Below are positions 34,290-44,642 of a stretch of 64,000 nt of DNA, piece by piece; the first letter of the stretch is position 1; each line of letters starts with the position of its first letter. The stretch is taken from positions 19,174 through 83,173 of the forward strand of contig NZ_FOFJ01000019.1 of the NCBI RefSeq assembly GCF_900110885.1. Reading direction: 5' to 3'. Position numbers and translations under genes: made by a program. The notes beneath the pieces are model-generated. The model was not told the DNA's origin. It did not search any database and saw only the letters and a program-made list of their open reading frames with translations. This stretch comes from Azotobacter beijerinckii (GTDB taxonomy: Bacteria; Pseudomonadota; Gammaproteobacteria; Pseudomonadales; Pseudomonadaceae).

Positions 34290-35344
34290 CGGCCAGCATC
34301 CGCCACGGCTGCTTCGGCGAAGGTGGCCATCTCGCCGTGCAGCCGGCAGGCCAGTTGCAGCAGCGGTACCGCCAGCGCCGCGCCGCTGCCCTCGCCCAGG
34401 CGCAGGCCGAGTTCCAGCAGCGGCTCGGCGCCTAGCGCCTCGAGGACCCGGCGGTGGCCCGGTTCGGCGCCGCAGTGGGCGAACAGCAGCCAGTCGCGGC
34501 AGGTGGGATTCAGACGCACGGCGAGCAGCGCCGCCACGCTGCAGATGAAGCCGTCCACCAGCGCCGGCAAGCCCTCCTGGGCGCAGGCCAGGTAGGCCCC
34601 GGCCAACGCGGCGATCTCGAAACCGCCGAGGCACCACAGGATCTCCAGCGGCTCGCCGGCCTGCGCGCCGTGCAGCGTCAGGGCACGCTCGATAACCGCA
34701 ACCTTGCGCGCCACTCCGGCGGTATCCAGCCCGGTGCCGGGTCCGACCAACGCCGTCGCCGGACGGTCCAGCAGGGCGCAGGCCAGGGCGCTGGCCGAAC
34801 TGGTGTTGGCGATGCCCATCTCGCCGCCGATGTACAGCTGCGCACCGGCTGCCGTCGCGCGCCGCACGCTGTCGCGCCCGGCTTCGAGGGCGTCGCGGCC
34901 CTGCTGGGCGCTCATCGCCGGTCCGCGGAGGAAATTCGCCGTGCCGCGCCCCAGGCACAGGCGGCGCACGCCGGCCGGCGGCGGCTCCAGCGGCTCGGCC
35001 GTGCCGAGATCGATCAGTTCCAGCTCGGCGCCCAACTGACGGGCCAGCACGCTGATCGCCGCACCGCCGGCGGCGAAGTTGCGCAGCATCTGCCCGGTCA
35101 CCGCCTGCGGATAGGGCGATACCCCCTCCGCCGCCACGCCGTGGTCGCCGGCGAAGATGGCGATCCACAGACGCTCGACGACCGGCCGCTCGCGGCCCTG
35201 CAGTCCGGCCAGGTGGATCGCCAACTGCTCCAGGCGGCCCAGCGAGCCGCGCGGCTTGGTCAGTTGCTGCTGGCGGACGCCGGCCAGGGCGCGGGCCGTC
35301 TCGTCCAGCGGTCGGGCGGCAGACTGCCACCAATCGTGGTTCAT
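34286..35344 (-). CDS. cobT: Nicotinate-nucleotide--dimethylbenzimidazole phosphoribosyltransferase
   Basis: CobT (CobU in Pseudomonas nomenclature) activates the lower ligand DMB to alpha-ribazole phosphate. 352 residues. [11 protein letters not shown] near residue 30, [33 protein letters not shown] and the catalytic Glu region [13 protein letters not shown] (C-terminal) are all present. It lies between cobU and cobC with a 4-base overlap to the latter. Confidence 0.95.
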   Translation of the reverse strand: MNHDWWQSAARPLDETARALAGVRQQQLTKPRGSLGRLEQLAIHLAGLQGRERPVVERLWIAIFAGDHGVAAEGVSPYPQAVTGQMLRNFAAGGAAISVLARQLGAELELIDLGTAEPLEPPPAGVRRLCLGRGTANFLRGPAMSAQQGRDALEAGRDSVRRATAAGAQLYIGGEMGIANTSSASALACALLDRPATALVGPGTGLDTAGVARKVAVIERALTLHGAQAGEPLEILWCLGGFEIAALAGAYLACAQEGLPALVDGFICSVAALLAVRLNPTCRDWLLFAHCGAEPGHRRVLEALGAEPLLELGLRLGEGSGAALAVPLLQLACRLHGEMATFAEAAVADAGR

Positions 35345-35862
35345 AGAGGATCTCCCTTGAGGGTCATGGGCAGGCCGGCGACGCAGAACAGCACCCGGGC
35401 GCAGCGTTCGGCCAGGGCCTGGTGCAGCCAGCCGGCCTCGTCCACGTAGCGCCGGCTCAGCTCGCCCAGCGGCACCACGCCGAGACCGGTCTCGTTGCTG
35501 ACCAGGACGATCCGTCCGGGCAATTTCGGCAGGCACTCGAGCAGCGCGACGCGCTCGCGTGCCAGGCGCGCCGGGTCGTCGGCCAGCAGCAGGTTGGTCA
35601 GCCACAGGGTCAGGCAGTCGACCAGCAGGCAGCGCTCCGGCCCGGCCTGCTCGCGCAGCACCCGGGCCAGCGCCAGGGGCTCCTCGACCAGCGCCCAACC
35701 GGCCGGCCGCCGCTGGCGGTGATGGGCGATACGCGCGGCCATCTCGCCGTCCAGCGCCTGGGCGGTGGCGACGTAGGTCACTTCCAGCCCGGACGCCGCG
35801 GCCAGGCGCTCGGCCAGGCGGCTCTTGCCGGAGCGGGCACCGCCGAGGATCAGTTCGTGCAT
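35341..35862 (-). CDS. cobU: Adenosylcobinamide kinase / adenosylcobinamide-phosphate guanylyltransferase
   Basis: CobU (CobP), a bifunctional kinase/guanylyltransferase producing AdoCbi-GDP. 173 residues. P-loop GGARSGKS at residues 7-14, [25 protein letters not shown] (guanylylated His region), and [25 protein letters not shown] are characteristic. A REP-like hairpin separates it from cobQ upstream; its stop overlaps the cobT start. Confidence 0.95.
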   Translation of the reverse strand: MHELILGGARSGKSRLAERLAAASGLEVTYVATAQALDGEMAARIAHHRQRRPAGWALVEEPLALARVLREQAGPERCLLVDCLTLWLTNLLLADDPARLARERVALLECLPKLPGRIVLVSNETGLGVVPLGELSRRYVDEAGWLHQALAERCARVLFCVAGLPMTLKGDPL

Positions 35863-35883
35863 CGTGATGTCTCTCGATTCGTT

Positions 35884-35952
35884 GTAGGGCGGGTGCAACC
35901 TGCCGGGGTCGGTGAGGCCTTTGCCGTGTCTGGCGGGTTGCACCCGCCCTAC
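35884..35952. repeat. REP-like inverted repeat, copy B (perfect arms)
   Basis: 17-bp perfectly inverted arms GTAGGGCGGGTGCAACC (35884-35900) and GGTTGCACCCGCCCTAC (35936-35952) around a 35-bp centre, in the cobQ-cobU gap. Compared with copy C, one base pair of the stem differs on both arms. Confidence 0.85.
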
Positions 35953-35977
35953 CGGCTGATCGCCAGCAAGCTGGCTC

Positions 35978-37429
35978 CTACAAGCCACAAAGTTCGCGCA
36001 GCCGCGCCGTGTCCAGATGCGCCTCGACCAGATCGGCCAGGCGCTCGATGTCGCGCTCGCGCAGGGCGTGGTAGTCGGGGGTGACCACCACGTGCAGGCC
36101 GGCCCAGCGCAGCAGCGCGCTGCACGCGGCGGGCGACTCGAACAGGCCGTGCAGGTAGGTGCCGAACACCTGGCCGTCCGCGCTGATCGCCCCGTCGCCG
36201 CGGCCGTCGTCGAGCCGCACCGCCGGGCGCTCGAGACCGGCGCCACGGCTGACGCCGGCATGGATCTCGTAGCCGCTGACCTCCGCGTTCTCCAGCGCCA
36301 GCCGGCCGCGCACGTTGCGCAGCTGCTTGTCGGCCTCCAGCACGGTGTCCAGCTCCAGCAGGCCGAGGCCCCGGCTGGAACCTGGCGCGCCCTCCAGCCC
36401 CAGCGGGTCGGCGATCTCGCTGCCGAGCATCTGCAGTCCGCCGCAGATGCCGAGCACCCTGCCGCCGTAGCGCAGGTGACGGCGGATCGCCGCCTCCCAG
36501 CCCTGCTCGCGCAGATGGGCCAGGTCGGCGCGCACGCTCTTCGAGCCGGGCAGCACGAGCAGGTCGGCCGGCGGAATGCGCTGGCCGGGGCCGACGAAGG
36601 CCAGTTCCACCTGCGGATGCAGGCGCAGCGGGTCGAAGTCGGTGTGGTTGCTGATCCGCGGCAGCACCGGCACCACCACCTTCAGGCGCTCGCCGGTCTT
36701 GGCCACCTGGCGGGCGTCGATGGCGTCCTCGGCCTCCAGGTGCAGGTCGTGCAGGTAGGGCAGCACACCCAGCACCGGCTTGCCGGTGTGCGCCTGAAGC
36801 CAGTCGAGGCCCGGCTGCAGCAGGGCGATGTCGCCGCGGAAGCGGTTGATCACGAAGCCCTGCACCCGCGCCTGCTCACTGGCCGAGAGCAGCGCCAGGG
36901 TGCCGACCAGATGGGCGAACACCCCGCCCCGGTCGATGTCGGCGATCAGGATCACCGGGCAGTCGACCGCCTCGGCGAAGCCCATGTTGGCGATGTCGTT
37001 GGCGCGCAGGTTGATCTCCGCCGGCGAACCGGCGCCCTCGACCATCACCACGGCGTACTGCGCGGCGAGGCGCCGGTGCGAGACGAGCACCGCCTCGCGG
37101 GCCACACGCTTGTAATCGTGATAGGCGGCGGCGTCCATGCAGGTGACGGCGCGGCCGTGGACGATCACCTGGGCGCCGGTGTCGGTATTGGGCTTGAGCA
37201 GCACCGGGTTCATGTCGGTGTGCGGCGCGAGCCCTGCCGCCTGCGCCTGCACCGCCTGGGCGCGGCCGATCTCGCCGCCATCAGCGGTGACGGCGCTGTT
37301 CAGCGCCATGTTCTGCGGCTTGAACGGCGCCACCGCCACGCCCTGGCGCGCCAGCCAGCGGCACAGCGCGGTCACCAGAGTGCTCTTGCCGGCATCGGAG
37401 GTGGTGCCCTGCACCATCAGGGTAGTCAT
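35978..37429 (-). CDS. cobQ: Cobyric acid synthase
   Basis: CobQ/CbiP amidates the b, d, e and g carboxyls of adenosylcobyrinate a,c-diamide. 483 residues. The N-terminal ATP-binding domain begins [21 protein letters not shown], and a class I glutamine amidotransferase-like domain contains the nucleophile region [15 protein letters not shown] (Cys near residue 325). C-terminal GTYLHGLFE supplies the His. It overlaps cobD by four bases. Confidence 0.95.
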   Translation of the reverse strand: MTTLMVQGTTSDAGKSTLVTALCRWLARQGVAVAPFKPQNMALNSAVTADGGEIGRAQAVQAQAAGLAPHTDMNPVLLKPNTDTGAQVIVHGRAVTCMDAAAYHDYKRVAREAVLVSHRRLAAQYAVVMVEGAGSPAEINLRANDIANMGFAEAVDCPVILIADIDRGGVFAHLVGTLALLSASEQARVQGFVINRFRGDIALLQPGLDWLQAHTGKPVLGVLPYLHDLHLEAEDAIDARQVAKTGERLKVVVPVLPRISNHTDFDPLRLHPQVELAFVGPGQRIPPADLLVLPGSKSVRADLAHLREQGWEAAIRRHLRYGGRVLGICGGLQMLGSEIADPLGLEGAPGSSRGLGLLELDTVLEADKQLRNVRGRLALENAEVSGYEIHAGVSRGAGLERPAVRLDDGRGDGAISADGQVFGTYLHGLFESPAACSALLRWAGLHVVVTPDYHALRERDIERLADLVEAHLDTARLRELCGL

Positions 37430-38424
37430 GCGGATTCCTTCTGATAGTCGTCCAATGCCCGGGCCAGCCGCTGCCAGCCGGCCTCGTCCGCCGGCAGGCC
37501 GAAGCGCAGGCTGGCGGGCTGATCGAAGCGCCGCACGAGAATGCCGCGGCGGGCAAGAAAGTCGTGCCACTGCACCGCGGCGGGCGTGCAGACCCATTGG
37601 AACAGCGCAGTGCCGCCGGCTGGGGGCAAGCCCTGCATATGTAACAGCTCGGCCAGCCGCTCTCCTGCCGCCTGCAACTCACGGGCACGTCGTTCGCGCG
37701 CCGCGCCACTGGCCGGCCCCAGTGCCTGCAGGCCCAGTACCCGCGCCGGGCCGCCGACCGTCCAGGGCCCGAGGCGCCCGTGCAGGCGCGCCAGCAGCGC
37801 CGCCTCGGCCAGCACGAAGCCCAGGCGGATGCCGGCCAGGCCGAAGAACTTGCCGAACGAGCGCAGCACGATCAGCCCCGGCCGCTGGCTGTAAGCCGCC
37901 AGGCTGTAGTCGGGCGTGCAGTCCATGAAGGCCTCGTCGACCAGCAGGCAACCGCCGCGCTGTTCGAGCCGAGCCTGCCAGTCGAGCAGTTGGCCGGGCT
38001 CGAACCGCTCGCCGGTGGGGTTATTGGGATTGGCCAGCACCAGCACGTCGAGCGTATCGAGCTGCGCCTCGATGTCTCCGGCGACCAGGCGGACCAGCCG
38101 GTGACCGGCCCGTTGCCAGGCCTGGGCGTGCTCGGCATAGCTCGGCTCCAGCACGCCGATCCGCCCCGGTGCGAACAGTTGGGGCAGCGCCTGGATCGCC
38201 GCCTGGCTGCCAGCCACCGGCAACGCCTGGGCGGCGCCGTAGCAGGCGCAGGCGGCCTCGGCCAGACCGTCGTCGTCCTCCGGCAGACGCGCCCAGGCAT
38301 CGAGCGGGATGGATGGCACGGGCCAGGGCTCGGGGGCGAGGCCGGTGGACAGGTCGAGCCAGTCGCTCAGGGGAATGCCGTAGCGCTGCGCCGCGGCACG
38401 CAGCCGGCCGCCGTGCTCAAGCAT
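37426..38424 (-). CDS. cobD: Threonine-phosphate decarboxylase
   Basis: PLP enzyme (332 residues, CobC in Pseudomonas nomenclature) making (R)-1-amino-2-propanol phosphate, the linker of the nucleotide loop. [11 protein letters not shown] near the N-terminus, [16 protein letters not shown] and [15 protein letters not shown] (Schiff-base Lys) show an aspartate-aminotransferase fold of the CobD type. It overlaps the flanking cbiB and cobQ genes. Confidence 0.93.
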   Translation of the reverse strand: MLEHGGRLRAAAQRYGIPLSDWLDLSTGLAPEPWPVPSIPLDAWARLPEDDDGLAEAACACYGAAQALPVAGSQAAIQALPQLFAPGRIGVLEPSYAEHAQAWQRAGHRLVRLVAGDIEAQLDTLDVLVLANPNNPTGERFEPGQLLDWQARLEQRGGCLLVDEAFMDCTPDYSLAAYSQRPGLIVLRSFGKFFGLAGIRLGFVLAEAALLARLHGRLGPWTVGGPARVLGLQALGPASGAARERRARELQAAGERLAELLHMQGLPPAGGTALFQWVCTPAAVQWHDFLARRGILVRRFDQPASLRFGLPADEAGWQRLARALDDYQKESA

Positions 38425-39325
38425 GCAGCCAGCCTCCGAGCAGGATCAGCGCCAGCCAGAGCAGCACGCCGCGCTGGAGCAGGCGCCAGGCCGCGGCGAT
38501 GGTCCCGGCATCGGCCGGGCCGCCGGCACCGAGGGTCGGGCGCTCGTGCCGCGCGCCGTGGTAGACCGCCGCGCCGCCCAGCTCGACGCCCAGCGAGCCG
38601 GCGCCAGCGGCCATCACCGGGCCAGCATTGGGGCTGTCCCACAGCGGCGCCTGGTGGCGCCAGCAGGCCAGGGCGAGGCGCGTCTTGCCGAGCAACGCGT
38701 AGGTCAGCGCTACGAGGCGCGCCGGAACATAGTTGAGGACATCGTCGATCCGCGCCGCGGCCCAGCCGAAGCGCTCGAAGCGCGGCGTGCGGTAGCCCCA
38801 CATGGCGTCCAGGGTGTTGGCCAGCCGGTGCAGCACCACCCCCGGCGCGCCGGCCACGACGAACCAGAACAACGTGGCGAACACCGCGTCGCTGCCGTTC
38901 TCCAGCAGCGACTCGCTGGCGGCGCGGGCCACGCCGCCAGCATCCAGCGCCGAAGTGTCGCGACTGACCACCCGACCCACGCCACGGCGCGCCGCCGCCA
39001 GATCGCCGCGCTGCAGCGCCTCCAGCACCGGCCGGGCGTGTTCGCCCAGGCTGCGCAGGCCGAGCGCGGCGTAGAGGGCAAGGATCGCCAGCAGCTCGCC
39101 GACCAGTGGCAGTTGTGCCAGCAGGCCGGCGAGCAGGGTCGGGGGCAACACCGCCAGGGCCCAGGCGAGCAGACCGTCGAGGCGCCCGCCGCGCCCCGCC
39201 GCATTGAAGCGCGCCTCCAGGGCAGCGGCCAGCCGGCCGAAGCCGACCAGCGGATGGAAACGCCGCGGCTCGCCGAGGACCGCATCCAGCGCCACGCCGG
39301 CGAGCAGGCTCAGTCCCAGGCTCAC
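38417..39325 (-). CDS. cbiB: Adenosylcobinamide-phosphate synthase
   Basis: CbiB (CobD in Pseudomonas nomenclature), a membrane protein attaching aminopropanol phosphate to adenosylcobyric acid. 302 residues from a GTG start (39325) overlapping the bluB stop (GTGA). [16 protein letters not shown] near residue 17, [25 protein letters not shown] and [18 protein letters not shown] are the family signatures. Several transmembrane helices. Confidence 0.93.
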   Translation of the reverse strand: MSLGLSLLAGVALDAVLGEPRRFHPLVGFGRLAAALEARFNAAGRGGRLDGLLAWALAVLPPTLLAGLLAQLPLVGELLAILALYAALGLRSLGEHARPVLEALQRGDLAAARRGVGRVVSRDTSALDAGGVARAASESLLENGSDAVFATLFWFVVAGAPGVVLHRLANTLDAMWGYRTPRFERFGWAAARIDDVLNYVPARLVALTYALLGKTRLALACWRHQAPLWDSPNAGPVMAAGAGSLGVELGGAAVYHGARHERPTLGAGGPADAGTIAAAWRLLQRGVLLWLALILLGGWLHA

Positions 39326-39972
39326 GGACGCACCCCCCAGCGGTTCTCGAAGAGCAGCTCGGCCAAAGGCTTCTCCTCGGCCCAGCCCTGCTCGACCAGC
39401 ATCGGCCGCGAGTAGAAGCCCTCCACCGGGCCGAGACAGAGCAGCGCCACCGGCTCGGCGCCGGCCGGCAGGCCGAGCAGCTCGCCGAGCGCCCGCGGCT
39501 CGAACAGCGACACCCAGCCCATGCCCAAGCCTTCGGCACGGGCGGCCAGCCAGAGGTTCTGGATGGCGCAGGACAACGAGGCCAGGTCCATCTGCGGCAG
39601 GGTGCGGCGGCCGAAGACGTGCGCCTCGCGGCCGTCCATCAGCGCGCCGACCAGCAGTTCGGCGCAGTCGCCGATGCCCTCGACCTTCAGGCGCATGAAC
39701 TCGTCGGCGCGCTCGCCGAGGGCTTCGGCGGTGCACAGCCGCTCGGCCTCCACCAGATCCTTGATGTGCCGGCGCAGCTCCGAATCGGTGATGCGGATGA
39801 AGCGCCAGGGCTGCATCAGGCCGACGCTCGGCGCCTGGTGGGCGGCGTTGAGCAGCCGCGCCAGCAGCTCCGGCGCCACGCTGCCGGCGCTGAAATGGCG
39901 CATGTCGCGGCGTTCGGCGATGGCGCGGTAGACCGCGGCGCGCTCGGCGTCGCTGAAGGCGTGGGGGTTCAT
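39322..39972 (-). CDS. bluB: 5,6-dimethylbenzimidazole synthase
   Basis: BluB (216 residues), a flavin-destroying nitroreductase-fold enzyme converting FMNH2 and O2 into DMB, the lower ligand of B12. [17 protein letters not shown] near residue 22, [15 protein letters not shown], and [12 protein letters not shown] near residue 150 fit BluB. The operon position between cbiA and cbiB supports it against generic nitroreductases. Oxygen dependence fits an aerobe. Confidence 0.93.
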   Translation of the reverse strand: MNPHAFSDAERAAVYRAIAERRDMRHFSAGSVAPELLARLLNAAHQAPSVGLMQPWRFIRITDSELRRHIKDLVEAERLCTAEALGERADEFMRLKVEGIGDCAELLVGALMDGREAHVFGRRTLPQMDLASLSCAIQNLWLAARAEGLGMGWVSLFEPRALGELLGLPAGAEPVALLCLGPVEGFYSRPMLVEQGWAEEKPLAELLFENRWGVRP

Positions 39973-39999
39973 CGCAATTCCTGTGGGTTCACCCGCACC

Positions 40000-41292
40000 T
40001 CAGGGTCGCAGCAGCGCGGCGGCCGCCTGCGGCGCCGAGGGCAGATAGAAGTGGATGTAGCTGGCGGTCAGCCGGCCGCGACGGTAGACCGCCTCGGCGG
40101 TGCGCCGGTAGTTGGGGCATTCGCCGTGGGCGATAGGCGTCAGCGCGCAGGCCATCGTGGAATGGTGGTAGCTGTGCCCGCGCAGGCGCGCGCCGTCCAG
40201 CTCGACCTCCTGCAGCGCCAGGGCGGCCAGCTTCGGCTGCATCCAGGCCTCGCCGGGCAGCAGGCCGAGCATAGCCTCGCGCCGGCCGTCCAAGTCGGTC
40301 AGGGCATCGAGCAGGTAGAGCATGCCGCCGCACTCGGCGAGGATCGGCTTGCCGGCCTCGTGGTGGGCGCAGATCGCCGCGCGCAGCGGCGCGTTGCCGG
40401 CCAGCCGGTCCAGATGCAGTTCGGGATAGCCGCCCGGCAGGTAGAGGCTGTCGACCGCCGGCAGCGCGGCATCGGCCAGCGGCGAGAAGAACGCCAGCTC
40501 GGCGCCGAGCCGTTCGAGCAGCTCCAGGTTGGCCTGGTAGAGGAAAGCGAAGGCGGCGTCGCGCGCCACGCCGATGCGCACCCCGGCGAGCAGCGGCTCG
40601 GGCGCCGCCTGTGCGGGCGCGGCGAAGGCCAGCGACGGCGGCAGGTCGGTGCCGGCGCTGGCGGCCAGGGCCTCGGCGGCGGCGTCCAGGCGGGCGTCGA
40701 GATCGGCCAGCTCGCCGGCCTGGACCAGCCCCAGGTGGCGGCTCGGCAACTCAATGTCGGCGCTGCGCGGCAGCGCGCCGTACCAGGGCAGATGCGCCGG
40801 CAGGCTGTCGCGGAGGATCTCGCCGTGGCGGGCGCTGCCGACCCGGTTGGCCAGCACCCCGGCGAACGGCAGGTCGGCCTGGAAGGTGGCCAGGCCGTGG
40901 GCAACGGCGGCGAAAGTCTGCGCCATGGCCGCGGCGTCGATCACCGCCAGCACCGGCACGCCGAAGCGCCGCGCCAGGTCGGCGGCGGACGGCGCACCGT
41001 CGAACAGGCCCATCACCCCCTCGACGAGGATCAGGTCGGCCTCCCCGGCCGCCTCCCAGAGCAGGCGCCGCGACTCGGCCTCGCCGACCATCCACAGGTC
41101 GAGCGGGTGGACCGGCGCGCCGCAGGCGCGGGCGAGGATCATCGGGTCGAGAAAGTCCGGGCCGCACTTGAACACCCGCACGCGCCGGCCCCGGCGGACG
41201 TGATGGCGGGCCAGGGCGGCAGTGACGGTGGTCTTGCCCTGGCCGGAAGCCGGGGCGGCGATCAGCAGGGCCGGACAGCGGCGCTCGTTCAT
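40000..41292 (-). CDS. cbiA: Cobyrinate a,c-diamide synthase
   Basis: CobB/CbiA (430 residues) amidates the a and c carboxyls of (hydrogeno)cobyrinate. ATP-binding APASGQGKTTVTAALARHH near residue 13, VEGVMGLFDG, and the GATase-like ILAECGGMLYLLDAL (Cys near residue 327) are present, with HSYHHSTM near the C-terminus. Start ATG at 41292 is preferred; the upstream extension would run into the REP hairpin. The Pseudomonas name is cobB, not to be confused with the sirtuin. Confidence 0.94.
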   Translation of the reverse strand: MNERRCPALLIAAPASGQGKTTVTAALARHHVRRGRRVRVFKCGPDFLDPMILARACGAPVHPLDLWMVGEAESRRLLWEAAGEADLILVEGVMGLFDGAPSAADLARRFGVPVLAVIDAAAMAQTFAAVAHGLATFQADLPFAGVLANRVGSARHGEILRDSLPAHLPWYGALPRSADIELPSRHLGLVQAGELADLDARLDAAAEALAASAGTDLPPSLAFAAPAQAAPEPLLAGVRIGVARDAAFAFLYQANLELLERLGAELAFFSPLADAALPAVDSLYLPGGYPELHLDRLAGNAPLRAAICAHHEAGKPILAECGGMLYLLDALTDLDGRREAMLGLLPGEAWMQPKLAALALQEVELDGARLRGHSYHHSTMACALTPIAHGECPNYRRTAEAVYRRGRLTASYIHFYLPSAPQAAAALLRP

Positions 41293-41341
41293 CGGCGCCT
41301 CCCGACGTTCGGGATCGCGAACGAATCCGCGCCTGCCTGGC

Positions 41342-41410
41342 GTAGGGCGGGTGAAACCCGCCGGGTTCGGTGGGGTCTTCGCCATATCTGGCCGGTTTCA
41401 CCCGCCCTAC
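41342..41410. repeat. REP-like inverted repeat, copy C (perfect arms)
   Basis: 17-bp perfectly inverted arms GTAGGGCGGGTGAAACC (41342-41358) and GGTTTCACCCGCCCTAC (41394-41410) in the cobO-cbiA gap. Same total length (69 bp) as copies A and B. Confidence 0.85.
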
Positions 41411-41437
41411 GCGAGCCATATACATCCACTCGCCGCA

Positions 41438-42049
41438 TCAGAACTCGATCCCCTTCTGCGCCTTCACCCCGGCCTGGAAGGCGTGCTTGACCAGGGTCAT
41501 CTCGGTCACCGTGTCGGCCGCCTCGATCAGTCCGGGCGGGGCGCCGCGGCCGGTGACCACCACATGCTGGTGCAGCGGCCGCGCCTGGATGTCGGCGAGC
41601 AGCGGCGCAAGCTCCAGGTAGCCGTACTTCAGGGCGATGTTCAGCTCGTCGAGCAGCACCAGGCCGATCGACGGATCGTCGAGCAGTTCGCGGGCCACCG
41701 CCCAGGCCTCGCAGGCCTTGTCGATGTCGCGCTGGCGGTCCTGGGTTTCCCAGGTGAAGCCCTCGCCCATCACGTAATAGCGCACCTGCTCGGGAAAGCG
41801 CCGGAAGAAGGCCTCCTCGCCGGTGCTGGCGGCACCCTTGATGAACTGCACCACGCCGACCCGCAGGCCATGGCCGAGGGCACGGGCAGCCATGCCGAAG
41901 GCGGCGCTGCTCTTGCCCTTGCCGTTGCCGGTGTGCACCAGCAGCAGGCCGTGCTCGTCGGTGGCCTGGGCGATCTTCCCGTCGACCACCGCCTTCTTGC
42001 GCTGCATGCGCGCCTTGTGGCGGGCGTCCCGCTCCGGCGACTCGCCCAT
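41438..42049 (-). CDS. cobO: Cob(I)yrinic acid a,c-diamide adenosyltransferase
   Basis: CobO/BtuR (203 residues) transfers the adenosyl group of ATP to Co(I) corrinoids. P-loop HTGNGKGKSSAAFG near residue 39, VQFIKGA, and LLDELNIALKYGYL are the CobA/CobO signatures. Its ATG overlaps the btuM stop (TGATG). Confidence 0.95.
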   Translation of the reverse strand: MGESPERDARHKARMQRKKAVVDGKIAQATDEHGLLLVHTGNGKGKSSAAFGMAARALGHGLRVGVVQFIKGAASTGEEAFFRRFPEQVRYYVMGEGFTWETQDRQRDIDKACEAWAVARELLDDPSIGLVLLDELNIALKYGYLELAPLLADIQARPLHQHVVVTGRGAPPGLIEAADTVTEMTLVKHAFQAGVKAQKGIEF

Positions 42050-42630
42050 CAGCGGGTTTCCGACGAGCGCAGCGCCTTGAGACGGGCACCGAAGCCGGCG
42101 TAGAGCACGGCGGCGAGGCCCACGTAGAGCGCCAGGCTACCCAGGTAGCGCGGGTAGTAGGTCAGCACGCGCTGCACGAAATCGGCGAACGTCGGCTCCG
42201 GATAGCGGCCGGAGAAGAAGTAGAAGCCGCCGCCGGAGAACAGGTAGCAGACGAAGGCGCTGAAGACCACCGCCAGGCCGAGCACGGCCAGGCTGTCCAG
42301 CCGGTCCAGGCTGTCGCGCTGCAGGACGGCGAAGATCCGCCCGCCCAGCCACAGCGAGCCGTAGGCTGGGAGCAACAGCCAGTAGGCCGGCGACACGCAC
42401 CAGTCGCTCACGCCCATCCAGCCGGTGGCGACGAGGTCGAGCAGCGAGGCTTCGAGGAACAGCGCCGGGAACACCCAGCGCGGGCTCAGCAGGGCGCCGG
42501 CGAGGAAGAACACCGCCCAGGAGGCGCTCGGTAGATTGAGGGTGGCGAAGTGCTGGCCACGGGTCATGACCATCAGCAGGGCCAGCGCCACGCCGGCGAC
42601 CAGCTGGCTGCGGGGGGACAGGTTGAGCAT
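42049..42630 (-). CDS. btuM: BtuM-like cobalamin transporter family membrane protein
   Basis: 193 residues with about six hydrophobic segments. THE features TRGQHFATLNLPSASWAVFFLAG, GWMGVSDWCVSPAYWLLLPAYG and SSGGFYFFSGRYPEPT resemble BtuM, a solitary ECF S-component-like protein. In Thiobacillus denitrificans BtuM a conserved cysteine near position 80 mediates decyanation of cyanocobalamin; here Cys78 sits in the equivalent place (DWCVSPAY). It lies between the outer-membrane receptor btuB and cobO under the B12 riboswitch. No ECF energising subunits are seen nearby. Identification is from recalled motif similarity. Confidence 0.78.
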   Translation of the reverse strand: MLNLSPRSQLVAGVALALLMVMTRGQHFATLNLPSASWAVFFLAGALLSPRWVFPALFLEASLLDLVATGWMGVSDWCVSPAYWLLLPAYGSLWLGGRIFAVLQRDSLDRLDSLAVLGLAVVFSAFVCYLFSGGGFYFFSGRYPEPTFADFVQRVLTYYPRYLGSLALYVGLAAVLYAGFGARLKALRSSETR

Positions 42631-42680
42631 GCTGCGTTCTCCTTCTTCTGGGGGATTCCGGCCCGCCGGCCGGCGGCGCC

Positions 42681-44534
42681 TTACAGCGCCTGATAGCGGA
42701 CGGTGAAGTACACCGCCTGCCCCGGCTGGTTGTAGCCCAGGGCGGTTTCGTAATCGGCGTTCAGCAGGTTGGCGACGCGCCCCTGCAGACGCCACTCGGG
42801 GGTGATACGGTATTCGCCGCGCAGGTCCAGGGTGGCATAGCCGGACAGCTCGTTGTCGTTGGCCACGTCGTCGTAGCGCTGGCCTTCGGCGTGCAGCGTG
42901 GCTCCGACGGCGAAATCGCCGATGTTCCGGTCCAGGTCCAGGTTGAACATCTGCGAGGCACGGCGCGGCAGCTCGTTGCCGTGGTTGGCGCCCGAACCGC
43001 TGTTCTCCGGCTCAAGCAGACTGTAGTTGGCGCTCCAGTCCCAGCCGAACGAGCGACTGCCGACTTCCAGTTCCAGGCCGCGGATACGTGCCTCGTCGAG
43101 GTTCGCCGGCCCCTGGATGGAAGAATCGTAGACGATCAGATCCTTCACCTTGGTGCGATAGGCGTTCAGCGACCAGTGACCCCAGCCATGCACGCCGGAC
43201 AGCCCGAACTCCAGGCTGCGGGAGGTTTCCTCCTTGAGGTCGGGGTTGCCGTAGAACGGATAGTACAGCTCATTGAAGGTCGGTGCCTTGAAGGCACTGC
43301 CGTAACTGACCGTGGCGCGCAGGGCGTCGGTCAGGGCGTAGCCGTAGGCGATGTTGCCGGTCTCGTGCTGGCCGAACTGCTCGTTGTTGTCGCGGCGCAG
43401 GGATACCTGCCAGTCGTGGCGGCCGTATCCGCCGAGGTACTGGATGAAGGCGCCGTTGTTCTCGCGGGAATCCTCGTCGTAATCGGTGGTGCCGTTGGCC
43501 TCCTCGCGCTGGTAGTCGACCCCCAGGGTGAGGGTATGACCTTCGGCCAGGGTCAGGTCGTTCTGCCAGCTGGCGCTGTCGCGGCGGCTGTCGAAACGCG
43601 AGTAGAAACTGCCGTCCTGGTAGGTGTCGGACTTGTCCTCGTTGCGCCCGGCCTGCAGGGTGACCTGCCAGAAGCCCAGCGGGCTGAAGCGGGCGCGACC
43701 GCTGACCACGTTCTGCTCGCCATGGGCGTGGGCGGAGAAGCCTGTGGTGCGCCGGCTATTCACCTGGTCGTACTGGTTGCGCGACTTGGCGCGCAGGAAA
43801 GTGCCCTCCAGCTCGAGGCCGCTGTCGAAGCGCCAGCCGGCGCGCAGCGAGGCGGAATGGTTGCGGTAGCCGTCGGCGTCGCTCTCGTAGCCGCTGGTCC
43901 CATGGCTCTTCACGTTGATGCCGTCGGTGTCCAGGCCGCTCAGGGCCAGGCTGTACCAGCCGTGGGCGTTGCCGCCGGAAACCCCGGCGCTGCCGGTGTA
44001 GGTGTCGTGGGTGCCGTAACCGGCGGAGAAGAACGGCTTGGGCGCGCCGTCGCCGCCCTTGCGGGTGAAGATCTGGATCACCCCGCCGATGGCTTCCGAG
44101 CCGTACAGGCTGGAGCGCGGCCCGCGGACCACCTCGATGCGCTCGATCATCTCCACCGGCAGGTCCTGCCAGGCAGCGGTGCCGGTGGTCACCGAGCCGA
44201 CCCGCACGCCGTCGATCAGCACCAGCACATGGTCGGACTCGGTGCCGCGCAGGTAGACGGAAGTGGTCTTGCCCGGCCCGCCGTTGTTGGCGATAGACAC
44301 CCCCGGCAGCCGCTTGAGCAGCTCCGGCACCGATTGCGCCTGGCTGCGCTCGATGTCGTCGCGTTCGATCAGGCTCACTGCGGCGAGGCTGTCGCGCAGG
44401 GTCTGGGCGTTGCGTGCGGCGGTCACCACCATTTCGTCGAGGGCAAGGGTGTCGTCGGCCGCCTGGGCCGGGGAAAGGGAAAAGAGGCCCAGCAGCGCGG
44501 ACGCCGCCGGCCCGAAACTGGGCTTGCGAATCAA
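42681..44534 (-). CDS. btuB: TonB-dependent vitamin B12 receptor
   Basis: 617-residue outer-membrane receptor. A signal peptide (about 1-25, ending PAQAAD) precedes a TonB box-like DEMVVTA (33-39). The plug domain has LLKRLPGVSIANNGGPGKTTSVYLRGTESDHVLVLIDGVRVG and EVVRGPRSSLYGSEAIGGVI, and a long beta-barrel ends in aromatic VYFTVRYQAL. It follows the cobalamin riboswitch directly, so B12 import rather than siderophore uptake is well supported. Confidence 0.95.
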   Translation of the reverse strand: MIRKPSFGPAASALLGLFSLSPAQAADDTLALDEMVVTAARNAQTLRDSLAAVSLIERDDIERSQAQSVPELLKRLPGVSIANNGGPGKTTSVYLRGTESDHVLVLIDGVRVGSVTTGTAAWQDLPVEMIERIEVVRGPRSSLYGSEAIGGVIQIFTRKGGDGAPKPFFSAGYGTHDTYTGSAGVSGGNAHGWYSLALSGLDTDGINVKSHGTSGYESDADGYRNHSASLRAGWRFDSGLELEGTFLRAKSRNQYDQVNSRRTTGFSAHAHGEQNVVSGRARFSPLGFWQVTLQAGRNEDKSDTYQDGSFYSRFDSRRDSASWQNDLTLAEGHTLTLGVDYQREEANGTTDYDEDSRENNGAFIQYLGGYGRHDWQVSLRRDNNEQFGQHETGNIAYGYALTDALRATVSYGSAFKAPTFNELYYPFYGNPDLKEETSRSLEFGLSGVHGWGHWSLNAYRTKVKDLIVYDSSIQGPANLDEARIRGLELEVGSRSFGWDWSANYSLLEPENSGSGANHGNELPRRASQMFNLDLDRNIGDFAVGATLHAEGQRYDDVANDNELSGYATLDLRGEYRITPEWRLQGRVANLLNADYETALGYNQPGQAVYFTVRYQAL

Positions 44535-44642
44535 GGTTGGTTCTCCGCCGCGCCACCCGCACGACCTGAAAGCTGCGAAAGCGGGCAGAAAATCGGACAG
44601 GCAGCGAACCTGCCTGCAACGCCCTCCGCGCCGCCATGGAAC

